64,000 nucleotides of DNA from Bauldia sp. (lineage in GTDB: Bacteria > Pseudomonadota > Alphaproteobacteria > Rhizobiales > Kaistiaceae). The notes below the pieces were generated by a model, which saw only the letters and a program-made list of their open reading frames with translations, ran no database searches and had not been told where the DNA came from. Each line of letters starts with the position of its first letter. Within the stretch, counting starts at the first letter, position 1. The stretch is taken from positions 762,001 to 826,000 of the forward strand of contig JAHCJY010000001.1 in NCBI GenBank assembly GCA_026126065.1. The letters run 5' to 3'. Position numbers and translations under genes: made by a program. Shown in pieces: positions 39,130 through 49,215 of this stretch.

Positions 39130-39798
39130 TTGAGCCGCACCGCCATGACAGTTCCGGCCGCCCAGCGGCTCGACCGGCGCAGCTTCCTGCGAGGCTCGGT
39201 TGCCGCCGCCGGCGCCCTCGCCTTGTCGGGCTGTGTCTCGCTGCGGAGCCGCGGCGAATGGGACGACATCTACGGCCCGATCACGACGGACCGCTTCCCC
39301 ATCCCGGCGATCGACACCCGCACGATCGACGACGCCATGCTGCGGCGCGTCGTCCGTTACGACACGACCGAGGCGCCGGGGACGATCGTGGTCGATACCC
39401 CGAACTTCTTCGTCTACCACGTCCAGGCGGGTGGCATGGCGGTGCGCTACGGCGCGTCGATGCCGTGGGCCGAGTTCCTGTGGCACGGCATCGCCACGAT
39501 CGACCGCAAGACCGAGTGGCCGACCTGGACCCCGACGCCGGGTCAGCTTTCGCGCAACCCGGAATACCGCCAGTGGGCCGGCGGCTGGCCGCCCGGCATC
39601 GACAACCCGCTCGGCAGCCGTGCGCTCTACCTCTACCAGAACGGCCAGTACACGCTCTGCACGATCTACGGCACAAGCAACCCGACGATCATCGGCCGCG
39701 GTGCCTCGAGCGGCTGCGTCGGCCTCCTGAACCAGGACATCATCCACCTGTACAACAACACGCCGATCGGCACGCGGGTGGTCATCCTGCCGGTGTAG
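39130..39798 (+). CDS. L,D-transpeptidase-like (YkuD) lipoprotein with altered active site
   Basis: 222 residues from TTG 39130, supported by GAGGGGG seven bases upstream. A twin-arginine signal (RRSFLRG, ~16-22) leads into a lipobox-like LSGC (Cys35), so Tat-dependent export and lipidation are likely. The YkuD domain occupies the C-terminal half. The catalytic motif normally reads HGT ... S-x-GC-(I/V)-R; here it is YGTS (Tyr180 for His) and SSGCVGLL (Cys196 kept, Gly198 for Arg). The enzyme may be inactive or a distinct branch. Active relatives make 3-3 crosslinks or anchor outer-membrane lipoproteins. Confidence 0.85.
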   Translation: MSRTAMTVPAAQRLDRRSFLRGSVAAAGALALSGCVSLRSRGEWDDIYGPITTDRFPIPAIDTRTIDDAMLRRVVRYDTTEAPGTIVVDTPNFFVYHVQAGGMAVRYGASMPWAEFLWHGIATIDRKTEWPTWTPTPGQLSRNPEYRQWAGGWPPGIDNPLGSRALYLYQNGQYTLCTIYGTSNPTIIGRGASSGCVGLLNQDIIHLYNNTPIGTRVVILPV

Positions 39799-39825
39799 CG
39801 GCTACCTCTCCGGCTATCTTCAGAA

Positions 39826-39945
39826 CCGTCGTTCCGGGGCCGCGCAGCGGAACCTGGAACCCTTTGTTCGCGTGGCGTAGCCGCGCGACGACGGGCCGTG
39901 CCATGGGAACAAAGGGCTCTACGCTGCGCTCCGGCCGGTACGACG
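39826..39945. repeat. Large imperfect palindromic repeat, copy B
   Basis: About 120 bp with left arm CCGTCGTTCCGGGGCCGCG ... GGAACCCTTTGTTCGCGTGGC and right arm GCCATGGGAACAAAGGG ... CGCTCCGGCCGGTACGACGG. Same boxes and spacing as copy A. It fills the spacer after the L,D-transpeptidase-like gene; the remaining ~90 bp to the OmpA-like gene show no feature. Confidence 0.8.
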
Positions 39946-40038
39946 GCGCGAGTTTGGCAAGTAGAAGTCGGCGCCGCGCCCGCGGCCAGGCCGAGCTGCA
40001 GCGCCCGCCTTGTCTGCCCCCGGCCCCGACCGGCAGCC

Positions 40039-41070
40039 TTACTCCGTCAGCTTCAGCTCGATGCGGCGGTTGCGGGCGTAGACGTCGGCGGTGGTGCCGG
40101 CTTCGAGCGGCTGGTACTCGCCGAAGCCTGCGGCGGCGAGGCGTTCGGGCGAGACGCCCTGCGCCTGGAGGAGTTCCACCACCGAGAGGGCGCGGGCCGT
40201 GGACAGCTCCCAGTTCGAGGCGAATTCGCCGCCCGCGCGCATCGGCTGCGCGTCGGTGTGGCCGTTGACCTGCAGCACCCAAGGGATGTCTTCCGGGATC
40301 TCGGCTTCGAGCTGGCGGATGGCTCCGGCGAGTTGGATGAGCTGCTGCTGGCCGGCGTCGTTGAGCGCCGCCGAACCGACGTCGAACAGGACGTCTGACC
40401 GGAAGACGAAGCGGTCGCCGACGATCTGGATATCCTGGCGATTGCCGAGGATCTCGCTGAGCCGGCCGAAGAAGTCCGAGCGGTAGCGGGATAGCTCCTC
40501 GACGCGCTCCTGGAGCGCCAGGTTGAGCCGTGCGCCGAGCTCGGCGATTTGCGCCTCATTGGTGGCGCGCTGGTCCTCCGCGATGCCGAGCGCGTTCTGG
40601 ATCGCGGCGAGCTGCGCCCTGAGCGCTGCGATCTGCTGGTTCAGAATCTCGACCTGCGACAGGGCGCGCTGGGTGAGGAGTTGCTGGTCGGTGAGTTGCG
40701 TCGTCAGCGCCGTCACCTGGCCGCCGGCCGCGTCGGCGATCGTCTGGTTCTCGGCCACCACGCCGGCGAGACGATCCCGCTCCCCCTCGGCCGCGGCAAG
40801 GTTCTGCGCCAGTGTGGCGATCGTGGCGGTGAGATCCGCCTCCTCGGCGCGCTCCATCGCCAGCGTCTCGTTCAGCACTGCGATCTGGTTGCGGAGTTGG
40901 TCGAGGAGGGTGTCGCGCTCGCCGATCTCGGTGTTCAGCAGGAACTGGACGACCGCGAAGACCGACAGCAGGAAGATGAAGACGAGGAGGAGGTTCGACA
41001 GGACGTCGACGAAGGCCGGCCAGTAGTCGACCTGGCCGCCGCGCCGCCTGCCGCGCGCTCCCGATGCCAT
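40039..41070 (-). CDS. OmpA/MotB-like peptidoglycan-binding protein
   Basis: 343 residues. One transmembrane helix (~21-45, VLSNLLLVFIFLLSVFAVVQF) carries the MotB/ExbD-like residues PAFVDVLSN. A long coiled coil follows (~50-190), then the OmpA C-terminal domain (~205-343) with VLFDVGSAAL, VNGHTDAQPM and NRRIELKL. It pairs with the MotA/ExbB-like protein encoded three bases upstream (stop to start). The pair probably forms a proton-driven complex that pulls or tethers at peptidoglycan. It is not flagellar, since no other flagellar genes are near. Confidence 0.9.
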   Translation of the reverse strand: MASGARGRRRGGQVDYWPAFVDVLSNLLLVFIFLLSVFAVVQFLLNTEIGERDTLLDQLRNQIAVLNETLAMERAEEADLTATIATLAQNLAAAEGERDRLAGVVAENQTIADAAGGQVTALTTQLTDQQLLTQRALSQVEILNQQIAALRAQLAAIQNALGIAEDQRATNEAQIAELGARLNLALQERVEELSRYRSDFFGRLSEILGNRQDIQIVGDRFVFRSDVLFDVGSAALNDAGQQQLIQLAGAIRQLEAEIPEDIPWVLQVNGHTDAQPMRAGGEFASNWELSTARALSVVELLQAQGVSPERLAAAGFGEYQPLEAGTTADVYARNRRIELKLTE

Positions 41071-41073
41071 CGG

Positions 41074-42105
41074 CTACTGGCCCGCCGGCTGCTTGAGGGC
41101 GTCGGCGATGACCTCGAGGAGGTCGTGGATCTCGCGCTGCTGCTCGGCCTGTGTCTCGACCCAGGAGCGCACGACCTGCTGCTCGCTGCGCATGTGCTGG
41201 ACGAGGCCCTGGATGCCTTCGGCAAGGTTCGCCATCGCCGTCGTGGTGCGCTGGTTGGAGGCGTTGCCGACCGAACCGCCGGCCTCGGCAACGACCCGGG
41301 ACAGCCGCTCGACGACGACCCGGAGATCCTCCGCAGTCGTGATGCCGGTGGAATCCATCGCCGCCGGATCGAGGTCGGCCACCGTTGACAGCCAGTCCTC
41401 GAGGTCGGTGTAGAAGACGTTCTGCGCCTGGCCGGCCTGGAGGTCGAGGAAGCCGAGGATCAGCGAGCCGGCAAGGCCGAACAGGGACGACGAAAAGGCA
41501 ATGCCGAGGCCCGCGAGGGGGCCGGCGAGGCCCTCTTTCAGGTTGTCGAAGATGACGGCCGTGTCGCCGCCGCCGACATCCAGCGAGTTGATCGTGTTGC
41601 CGACCGAGGCGACGGTCGCAAGCAGGCCCCAGAACGTGCCGAGGAGGCCGAGGAAGACAAGGAGGCCGGTGAGGTAGCGCGTGATGTCGCGGTTCTCGTC
41701 GAGCCGCATCTGGATCGAATCGAGAATCGACCGCATCGTCTGCGTCGAGATCGCCATGCGGCCGATGCGGTCGCCCAGCAGCGAGGCCATCGGCGCCAGC
41801 AGGACAGGCGGGCGGTTCACCTCGATGCCGGGCTCCGCGATGCGGAACGTGTTGACCCAGCGCACCTCGGGGAACAGGCGCGTCACCTGGCGGAACGACA
41901 GCAGGATGCCGATGAGGAGGACGCCGACAATCAGCCCGTTGAGGGGCGGGTTGCCCATGAAGGCGTCGACGGCCGGCTGATAGAGGATCGCGACGACGAA
42001 GGCGACGATCACCAGGAAGATGACCATCCGCCACAGATAGACCTGCGGACTAGCCAGCTTGTAGGGATCGTAGCCCCGCCTGCCGCCGGGTCGTCTCAAT
42101 GCCAC
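41074..42105 (-). CDS. MotA/TolQ/ExbB proton-channel family protein
   Basis: 343 residues with hydrophobic helices at ~27-45, 56-72, ~143-166 (LTGLLVFLGLLGTFWGLLATV) and ~195-220 (GPLAGLGIAFSSSLFGLAGSL), the last two matching the MotA_ExbB core. The C-terminal ~100 residues are helical and cytosolic. It is upstream of the OmpA/MotB-like gene with a three-base gap, so the two are co-translated. Hyphomicrobiales carry this pair as a conserved envelope module. Confidence 0.9.
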   Translation of the reverse strand: MALRRPGGRRGYDPYKLASPQVYLWRMVIFLVIVAFVVAILYQPAVDAFMGNPPLNGLIVGVLLIGILLSFRQVTRLFPEVRWVNTFRIAEPGIEVNRPPVLLAPMASLLGDRIGRMAISTQTMRSILDSIQMRLDENRDITRYLTGLLVFLGLLGTFWGLLATVASVGNTINSLDVGGGDTAVIFDNLKEGLAGPLAGLGIAFSSSLFGLAGSLILGFLDLQAGQAQNVFYTDLEDWLSTVADLDPAAMDSTGITTAEDLRVVVERLSRVVAEAGGSVGNASNQRTTTAMANLAEGIQGLVQHMRSEQQVVRSWVETQAEQQREIHDLLEVIADALKQPAGQ

Positions 42106-42187
42106 GCGGTCGGTCCTTGATTCGTTGGATCAAGATGTACCGCCAATTGTGGCCGAATCGAAACGCCGGAGCGAGACCAAGCTTCGG

Positions 42188-42985
42188 TCATGCACCGTGC
42201 GCTGCGACCAGTTCGCCGCGCAGCGCCTTGTGGATGGCGTTGTTGCCGGCCACTACCGATCCGTCGCCGAGCATGTTCTTGCCGCCGTCGATGTCGCTGA
42301 CGATGCCGCCGGCCTCTTCCACGAGGAGGAGGCCCGCTGCGATGTCCCATGCCTTGAGGCCGCGTTCCCAATAGCCGTCGAACCGGCCGGCGGCGACCCA
42401 GGCCAGGTCGATGGATGCGGCGCCGCAGCGGCGGATGCCGGCGGTGCGCTGCATCAGGTGCGGCAGTTCCTTGTTGAACTCGGCGTGGCCCTTGCGGCCG
42501 CGATTGGGGATGCCGGTGGCGATCACGGCGTCCGCGAGTTCGTTCCGCTTGGCAACGCGGAGCCGGCGGTCATTCAGGAACGCGCCGGCGCCGCGCTCGG
42601 CGACGTAGAGTTCGTTCGTCACCGGATTGAACACCACCGCGGCAACGATCTGCCCTTCCCGCTCGAGGCCGATCGAGATGGCAAAGATCGGGATGCCGTG
42701 GAGGAAGTTCGTTGTGCCGTCGAGCGGATCGATGATCCAGCGATGGGTCTTGTCGGTGCCCTCGACGGTGCCGGTCTCCTCGGTCAGGAAGGCGTAGCCC
42801 GGACGGGCCTTGGTCAGTTCTGCGATCAGGACCTCGTCGGCCCGATGGTCGGCGGCGCTGACGAAATCGGCCGGGCCCTTCACCGACACCTGCAGGTTCT
42901 CGACTTCGCCGAAATCGCGCGCGAGGCCGCGACCCGCCTTGGTGGCGGCATTGACCATGACATTGAGGAGAGCGCTGCGCGCCAT
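42188..42985 (-). CDS. suhB: Inositol monophosphatase family protein
   Basis: 265 residues with IMPase signatures: FLTEETG (~66-72), WIIDPLDGTTNFLHGIP (~83-99) and the C-terminal AWDIAAGLLLVEEAGG. Mg2+-dependent phosphatase, close to SuhB, which in bacteria also modulates rRNA transcription complexes. It lies downstream of a Sel1 protein gene and upstream of the ExbB-OmpA pair, on the same strand. Confidence 0.93.
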   Translation of the reverse strand: MARSALLNVMVNAATKAGRGLARDFGEVENLQVSVKGPADFVSAADHRADEVLIAELTKARPGYAFLTEETGTVEGTDKTHRWIIDPLDGTTNFLHGIPIFAISIGLEREGQIVAAVVFNPVTNELYVAERGAGAFLNDRRLRVAKRNELADAVIATGIPNRGRKGHAEFNKELPHLMQRTAGIRRCGAASIDLAWVAAGRFDGYWERGLKAWDIAAGLLLVEEAGGIVSDIDGGKNMLGDGSVVAGNNAIHKALRGELVAAHGA

Positions 42986-43089
42986 GTTGCCTGGGCTCGT
43001 TCGGGGAGGGGAGACGCGCGCTTCTGCACCAGCAGCGCGGCCGCGGCAAGGGTGAGCGGCAATGGGTAGCTCTGCGTCGGCGGCGGCGA

Positions 43090-44429
43090 TCAGCCGCCGA
43101 GCCGAGCAGCTGCCTCGGTCGCCGCGGCGCGCTGTTCCTCCGTGAGGCCGGCGAAGAAGTCACGCAGCCACGGGTCGTCGAGGCCGCCGGCGCGGGCGAG
43201 GAGGTACCATTTGCCGGCCTCGACCGGGTCCGGGTCGACGCCGATGCCAAGCGCAAGGAGGCGGCCGAACCGTGCCTGGCCGACCGGGTTGCCGCTGTCG
43301 GCGGCGACCTTGAGCCAGCGGGCGGCCGCAAGGTCGTCCTGCGGGCCGCCGATCGCGTTCGCGACGCGGATCGCATAGTCGATCTGGGCGTCGATATAGC
43401 CGCCCTCGGCCGCCATGAGCAGCCAGCGGTTGGCGATGACGTCGTTCAGCATCACGCCCTCGCCCTCCATGTAGAGCTGGGCCAGCGCGTATTGCGCGTC
43501 CGGGAGGCCGAGTTCGGCAGCGCGGCTGAAATAGGCGACGACCGCCTGGATGTCGCGGAGGGCCGGCTCGGCCTGGATCGCGAGGAGCCCGAGGTTGAAC
43601 AGCGCCTCCGGCTGGTCCTGCGCCGCCGCCATCTGGAGGAAGGCGATCGCCAGTTCGCGATCGGCGTTGACGCCGGTGCCATCGAGATAGGCAACGCCGA
43701 TCCGCAGTTGCGCCTCGGCGTTGCCGGCGATCGCCGCGCGCTCGAACCACCGCGCCGCTTCGGCAAGATCCTGCGGCGGACCGAGGCCTTCCGCGTAGAG
43801 GATGCCGACGAGCGTCTGCGCGGCAACATCGCCGTCCTCGGCCTGCGGCAACGCATAGTCGAGCGCCTCGCGATAGAGCCCGCGCTGGTATGCGCCATAG
43901 GCGAGATCCGGCAGGGGACGGAAGCCGGGGTTTGCCTCGGGCGTCTGTGCGGTCGCAACCGGATCGGCGGGCGGAGGCGTCTCGGGTGGCGGCACGGTGT
44001 CCGCCGGCGCCGCGGCCGGCGGGTCGCCCGCGGCGGCGACGGCCATGGCTCCGCCGGCGGCGGCGTGCCCGCCACGGCGGGCGCGACCGGGTCGGCCGCC
44101 ACGGGAGGCTGGACGACCGCCCGCTCGGGCGTGACCGCATCAGCCTCCGCCGCGCGAGGCGGTACAGTCTCTGCCACGGGCGGCGCCGGAACAACGGGCG
44201 CGGGCGCAGCATCGCCGATCAGCGCGCCGATCGGATCGGACGGCGTGCCCGCCACCAAGGCCTCGGGGCCGGGGCGCGTGAACAGGAATACCGCGGTCGC
44301 GATCACGGCGATCGCGGCGATGCCGCCGAGGGCGAAAAGAGCCTTCCGTTCAGACGATTCCTGCGGCGATGCGGAGTTCGGGGAGAAGACGTTGCGGATG
44401 CGACCCGCGAGATCGGACAAGACGCTCAT
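43090..44429 (-). pseudogene. Membrane-anchored Sel1-repeat protein, frame broken around 44040-44110
   Basis: The N-terminal part starts at ATG 44429, whose first base is shared with the thiE stop (TGATG). It encodes MSVLSDLAGRIRNVF, one transmembrane helix (KALFALGGIAAIAVIATAVF) and a Pro/Ala-rich stretch. In that frame the sequence degenerates into Arg/Pro runs after about codon 125. The continuation, GDPPAAAPADTVPPPETPP and then six to seven Sel1 repeats (YAEGLGPPQDLAEAARWFE and similar) to the stop at 43090, lies in another frame. One indel in the Pro-rich, G/C-repetitive section would restore a single ~445-residue protein. A real frameshift or assembly error are both possible. Confidence 0.75.
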
Positions 44430-45067
44430 CAGGAGGTTCCGGGCGTGGCGGCCAGAAGGCGGCTGGCGGTGGCGACCGCCGCGGCGGGTCCATCGGGGTG
44501 ATCCCAGACCGCGCGACGAAGGGCTATGAACTCGATTCGGGCGGCGCGCGCCTCGCCGACGCTCTCGATGGAGTTGCCGCCCATCACCATCGCCGGAATC
44601 TCGAACAGTTCCGCCCACCACGCGGCGAGTTCAAGCGCCCGGGGAAAGATTTCGGGCAAGCCATCGCCGTCGAGTCGGCCGAAGAAGAGATAGTCGGCCC
44701 CGGCTTCGCCCGCCTCCATCGCGTCATGCCGCGACTGGATGCCCCCCGCGCCGACGATCCGGTCCGGGTGGTGGCGGGCGACAGCGGCGCGGAGGGCGGC
44801 AAGGCCCGCCTCGACATGCGCGCCGTCGAGCCGCGCCGCGGCATCGCCATCCCCGGCCACGATCAGCGCGCACCCCTTGCGCAGCGCGAGCGGCGCGAGC
44901 ATCCGCGCGAGTTCCTCGTCCGCGGCGCCGTCCGCGCGCGGCGCCACGATGGCCGAAGCAACATCGCCGGCCCCCACCGCCGCCTCGAACGCGGCAACAA
45001 AACCGGGGCTTGGCGCCTCTGGCGTCACAAGGCAAAGGCGCGTCGGCGGGAAGGGTCGCCCGGGCAT
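44429..45067 (-). CDS. thiE: Thiamine-phosphate synthase family protein
   Basis: 212 residues of the ThiE/TenI (TIM-barrel) family: RLCLVTPEAPSPGF at the N-terminus, ALIVAGDGDAAARLDGAHVE (corresponding to the NDRVDLAxxxGADGVHLG strand) and GADYLFFGRLDGDG. The canonical pyrophosphate-binding residues are only partly kept, and several Hyphomicrobiales genomes have this divergent ThiE, so activity is not certain. No TPP riboswitch was found in its 267-bp 5' spacer. Its stop overlaps the start of the Sel1 gene. Confidence 0.75.
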   Translation of the reverse strand: MPGRPFPPTRLCLVTPEAPSPGFVAAFEAAVGAGDVASAIVAPRADGAADEELARMLAPLALRKGCALIVAGDGDAAARLDGAHVEAGLAALRAAVARHHPDRIVGAGGIQSRHDAMEAGEAGADYLFFGRLDGDGLPEIFPRALELAAWWAELFEIPAMVMGGNSIESVGEARAARIEFIALRRAVWDHPDGPAAAVATASRLLAATPGTS

Positions 45068-45237
45068 CGGCAATCCGTGGATGTTCGGCCGGCACTCTGC
45101 CGACCCTTGTGGCGAAAGCGCGACGCGCGGGCCGGTCCGACTGCGCGTGCGTGCCTGTTCTTTCTGGCAGGTGTGAAGCCAACCGCAAGGTGTCACTCTT
45201 GCCCGGCACTCAGAGAATGCGGCGGACTGAACGGATC

Positions 45238-45269
45238 GGCCGGTCATCGTTTCGCGACGATGGCCGGCC
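45238..45269 (+). terminator. Orphan 13-bp hairpin
   Basis: GGCCGGTCATCGT-TTCGCG-ACGATGGCCGGCC (one G-U) followed by GTTTCGATTCT. It is in the thiE/esterase divergent spacer with no + strand gene before it, so it could end a small transcript or be a regulatory stem. Weak T-run. Confidence 0.4.
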
Positions 45270-45334
45270 GTTTCGATTCTCATGGTCACCCCTGCTACGG
45301 TGGCAATCCGGTACAGCCAGCCATCCGCCTTTCC

Positions 45335-46264
45335 ATGCGCGTCATCGTCTCGACCCTGCTTTGCCTCACGCTCGCATCGGCGGCCGTGGCCCAGCCGGCT
45401 GCTGCGCCCGTTCGGCAGACGCTGGTCCATGACGACATCGCGCGCGGCTACTACGTCGTCGAGCCGCCGGCGGCCGCCGATACCGCGCTCGTCCCGCTGG
45501 TGCTCGTGCTGCACGGTGGCGGCGGCAACGGTCTGAACGCGATCGAGATGACCGGCTTCGACCGGAAGGCCGTTGAGGAAGGGTTCATCGCCGTCTTTCC
45601 GGAAGGTACCGGGCGGACGACGCTCCTCACCTGGAATGCGGACCATTGCTGCGCCTATGCGATGACGGAGGAGGTCGACGACATCGGGTTCATCGGAGCG
45701 CTTCTAGACGAACTGCTCCGTTCGTATCCGGTCGATCCGACTCGCATCTACGTCACCGGGATATCGAACGGGGCGATGATGACCCACCGGATCGCCATCG
45801 CGATGCCCGATCGGATCGCAGCGATCGCGCCGGTCGTGGGCGCGCTGTTCGGCGACGAGCCGCGGCCCGCGGGACCGGTGCCGGCAATCATCATCAACGG
45901 GGCCGACGATGCGGTGATCCCCTACGCCGGCGGTCCACCGCCGCGGGCCGAAGGCGGGCTCCTGTTCGCCAATGCCTGGGACGGCACCGAGCTGAGGCCC
46001 TCACGGTACCAGGGGACATTCTGGTTGCTCGCCAACGGTTGCGCCGGGCTCGTCCCGCCGCCAATCGAGGCGCCGGCCTACACGCTGTGGACCTACGACT
46101 GTCCGGCCGGTGCGGACATCGAGTTCTACCTCGTGCGCGACAACGGTCATGCGTGGCCGGGTGGCCGGGCGGGCCGCGCCGGAGGGGATGTGCCCACGGC
46201 GGCCTTCGACGCGACTGACGTGATCTGGGACTTCTTCAGCCGCCACGTCCTGGCTGATCGCTGA
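45335..46264 (+). CDS. Secreted PHB-depolymerase/LpqC-like esterase
   Basis: 309 residues with a signal peptide (~1-19, cleavage near AVA-QPA). Alpha/beta hydrolase core: PLVLVLHGGGGNGLN, FPEGTGR, the nucleophile elbow GISNGAM (Ser ~148), the acid in NGADDAVIPY and the His in RDNGHAWPGG. Family members hydrolyse short-chain esters or poly-hydroxyalkanoate oligomers outside the cytoplasm. Ends in a shared terminator with pgk. Confidence 0.9.
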   Translation: MRVIVSTLLCLTLASAAVAQPAAAPVRQTLVHDDIARGYYVVEPPAAADTALVPLVLVLHGGGGNGLNAIEMTGFDRKAVEEGFIAVFPEGTGRTTLLTWNADHCCAYAMTEEVDDIGFIGALLDELLRSYPVDPTRIYVTGISNGAMMTHRIAIAMPDRIAAIAPVVGALFGDEPRPAGPVPAIIINGADDAVIPYAGGPPPRAEGGLLFANAWDGTELRPSRYQGTFWLLANGCAGLVPPPIEAPAYTLWTYDCPAGADIEFYLVRDNGHAWPGGRAGRAGGDVPTAAFDATDVIWDFFSRHVLADR

Positions 46265-46268
46265 CGCG

Positions 46269-46298
46269 AAAAGGGCCGCCCTGCGAGGCGGCCCTTTT
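46269..46298. terminator. Bidirectional terminator between esterase and pgk
   Basis: AAAAGGGCCGCC-CTGCGA-GGCGGCCCTTTT, a perfect stem with A- and T-runs that work for both convergent genes. Confidence 0.9.
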
Positions 46299-46331
46299 GA
46301 AACGACAGGGATGGCGCCGGCCGCGTCCGGG

Positions 46332-47528
46332 CTACGCCTTGAGGGCTTCCACGCCGGGAAGCGGCTTGCCCTCGAGCCACTCGAGGAACGCGCCGCCGGC
46401 GGTCGAGACATAGGTGAAGCGGTCGACGACGCCGGCGTGATTGAGCGCGGCCACGGTATCGCCGCCGCCGGCGACCGAGAGCAGCTTGCCGGCCGTCGTG
46501 CGCGCGGCGGCGTGACGCGCGGCGGCGACGGTGGCGGTGTCGAACGGGGCCATCTCGAAGGCGCCGAGCGGACCGTTCCAGACCAGCGTGCTGGCGCGGT
46601 CGAAAGCCTGCGCCACAAGGTCGATCGAAGCCGGGCCGACGTCGAGGATCATCGCGTCCTCGGGGACGGCGTTCACCGAAACGGTCTCGGTCGGCGGATT
46701 GGCGGCGAACACACGGGAGACCACGGCGTCCACCGGCAGGACGATCTCGCAGTCCGACTCCCTTGCCGCAGCCATGATGCGGTTCGCGGTGTCGACGAGG
46801 CCCGGCTCGGCGAGCGACTTGCCCATCGGGATTCCCTGGGCGAGCAGGAACGTGTTGGCCATGCCGCCGCCGATGACGAGGATGTCCACCTTGCGGATGA
46901 GGTTCTCGAGGAGGTCGATCTTCGACGAGACCTTCGCGCCGCCGACCACGGCGCAGACGGGCCGCTTCGGCTGGCCGCCGAGCGCCGCGTCGAGCGCCTT
47001 CAGCTCCTTCTCCATCGACCGGCCGGCGAAGGACGGCAGGTGCCTGGCGAGGCCCTCGGTCGAGGCGTGGGCGCGGTGGGCGGTCGAGAAGGCGTCGTTG
47101 ACGTAGATGTCGCCGAGCTCGGCGAGCGACTGCGTGAAGGCCGCGTCGTTCTTCTCCTCGCCCGCATGGTAGCGGGTGTTCTCGAGCATCAGGACGTCGC
47201 CATCGTTCATCCTGGCGATCTCCGCGGCGGCCGCCTCACCGATGCAGTCGGTCGCAAAAGCGACGGGGCGACCAATCACGTCTGCGATCGCCTGGCGGAC
47301 GGGCTCGAGCGACATTTCCGGCACCCGCTTGCCGTCGGGACGGCCGAAATGGGCCAGGAGGATCACTTTGCCGCCGGCATTGGCGATGTCGTTGATCGTC
47401 GGCGCCGCCGCGTGGATGCGGGTGAGGTCGGTCACCTTGCCGCCCTTCATCGGGACGTTGAGGTCGACGCGGACAAGCACGCGCTTGCCGGCGAAATCGC
47501 CCTGGTCGAGGGTGCGGAAATTGGCCAT
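46332..47528 (-). CDS. pgk: Phosphoglycerate kinase
   Basis: 398 residues. N-domain [19 protein letters not shown] and [23 protein letters not shown], then the C-domain nucleotide site [21 protein letters not shown] and [13 protein letters not shown]. Transfers phosphate between 1,3-bisphosphoglycerate and ADP. Start set at ATG 47528 (MANFRTLDQ); an ATG three codons upstream (47537) is equally possible, and neither has a clear ribosome-binding site. Co-oriented with gapA, 246 bp upstream. Confidence 0.97.
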   Translation of the reverse strand: MANFRTLDQGDFAGKRVLVRVDLNVPMKGGKVTDLTRIHAAAPTINDIANAGGKVILLAHFGRPDGKRVPEMSLEPVRQAIADVIGRPVAFATDCIGEAAAAEIARMNDGDVLMLENTRYHAGEEKNDAAFTQSLAELGDIYVNDAFSTAHRAHASTEGLARHLPSFAGRSMEKELKALDAALGGQPKRPVCAVVGGAKVSSKIDLLENLIRKVDILVIGGGMANTFLLAQGIPMGKSLAEPGLVDTANRIMAAARESDCEIVLPVDAVVSRVFAANPPTETVSVNAVPEDAMILDVGPASIDLVAQAFDRASTLVWNGPLGAFEMAPFDTATVAAARHAAARTTAGKLLSVAGGGDTVAALNHAGVVDRFTYVSTAGGAFLEWLEGKPLPGVEALKA

Positions 47529-47666
47529 GTCGGTCATCCAGCAGGGGTGAATGGTCAGTCCGTTCCCGCCCAGCCGCGCGGAGTGCTGCCGTGCGTCGCC
47601 CTGGGGCGCTTCGGCAGGCTGGCGGAGAACGCCTTGCGCTCCCCGGCTGCCGGCCTTTCGCCGACC

Positions 47667-47692
47667 GGCGCAGGGAATGCTTTCCCTGCGCC
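47667..47692. repeat. Perfect 11-bp hairpin in the gapA-pgk spacer
   Basis: GGCGCAGGGAA-TGCT-TTCCCTGCGCC. The gapA-pgk spacer (~245 bp) is otherwise without genes. The stem could stabilise or process the dicistronic message; no T-run. Confidence 0.6.
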
Positions 47693-47774
47693 CTTGCCCA
47701 TCGGGCGGAATGCTGTCCCCGACCTTTCTCACCCGGTCGAGGACGGGACGCCCCTCGGGGGCGCTGACGGCGTC

Positions 47775-48782
<1,008 letters not shown>

Positions 48783-49215
48783 CGAGACCTCCCAGTCCGA
48801 ACAGATTTCTTATAAAGGCCGGGCTGTTCCCGACCTTTCCGAGGAGCCGACAAACTATGCCCGGCGCCATCAGGTCAATGAGCCAGGCGGTCGCGCTGGT
48901 TGCTGGCCGGTTGCCCGGCCGAGCCTCCCCCCGTCGCGCATGCCAAGAAGTCGCCTCATTATCAGGTCGGAAAGCCGAGTCAATCAAAGCAGGCCCTGCC
49001 TCGACCTTTGGTCGCAGTCGCGGCGCGACGCCGCGGCCCGCGGGCAAGGCGCGAGCGCGTCGCTGGCACGCAGGCGCCCGATCGCTCGCCCGTCACAAAA
49101 CGGCGGTGAATCGCCTTCGGCACCGCATTGACGCGGTGTTCGTGTGCTGTCACATGTTTCGTGCCCAAGCCTTTGCCCGCGCACAGTTCCGGGCACTCTC
49201 CTCGAAGGACGAGGC
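48783..49215. other. Divergent spacer between gapA and DUF4164 gene
   Basis: 433 bp. It must hold the gapA promoter (AT-richer stretch around 48803-48815, ATTTCTTATAAAGG) and the promoter for DUF4164-zapA. A GGCCGG-TTGC-CCGGCC stem lies near 48905. Several frames stay open because of high GC, but none has a ribosome-binding site or family similarity. No RNA gene recognised. Confidence 0.5.

Noticed and set aside
40039..42105. Zorya defence system
   Set aside because: Only the MotA/OmpA-like pair is present, the neighbours are suhB and a YkuD gene, and the pair is a widespread alphaproteobacterial module.
45068..45334. TPP riboswitch upstream of thiE
   Set aside because: Neither the CUGAGA box nor the other conserved THI elements appear on the minus strand.
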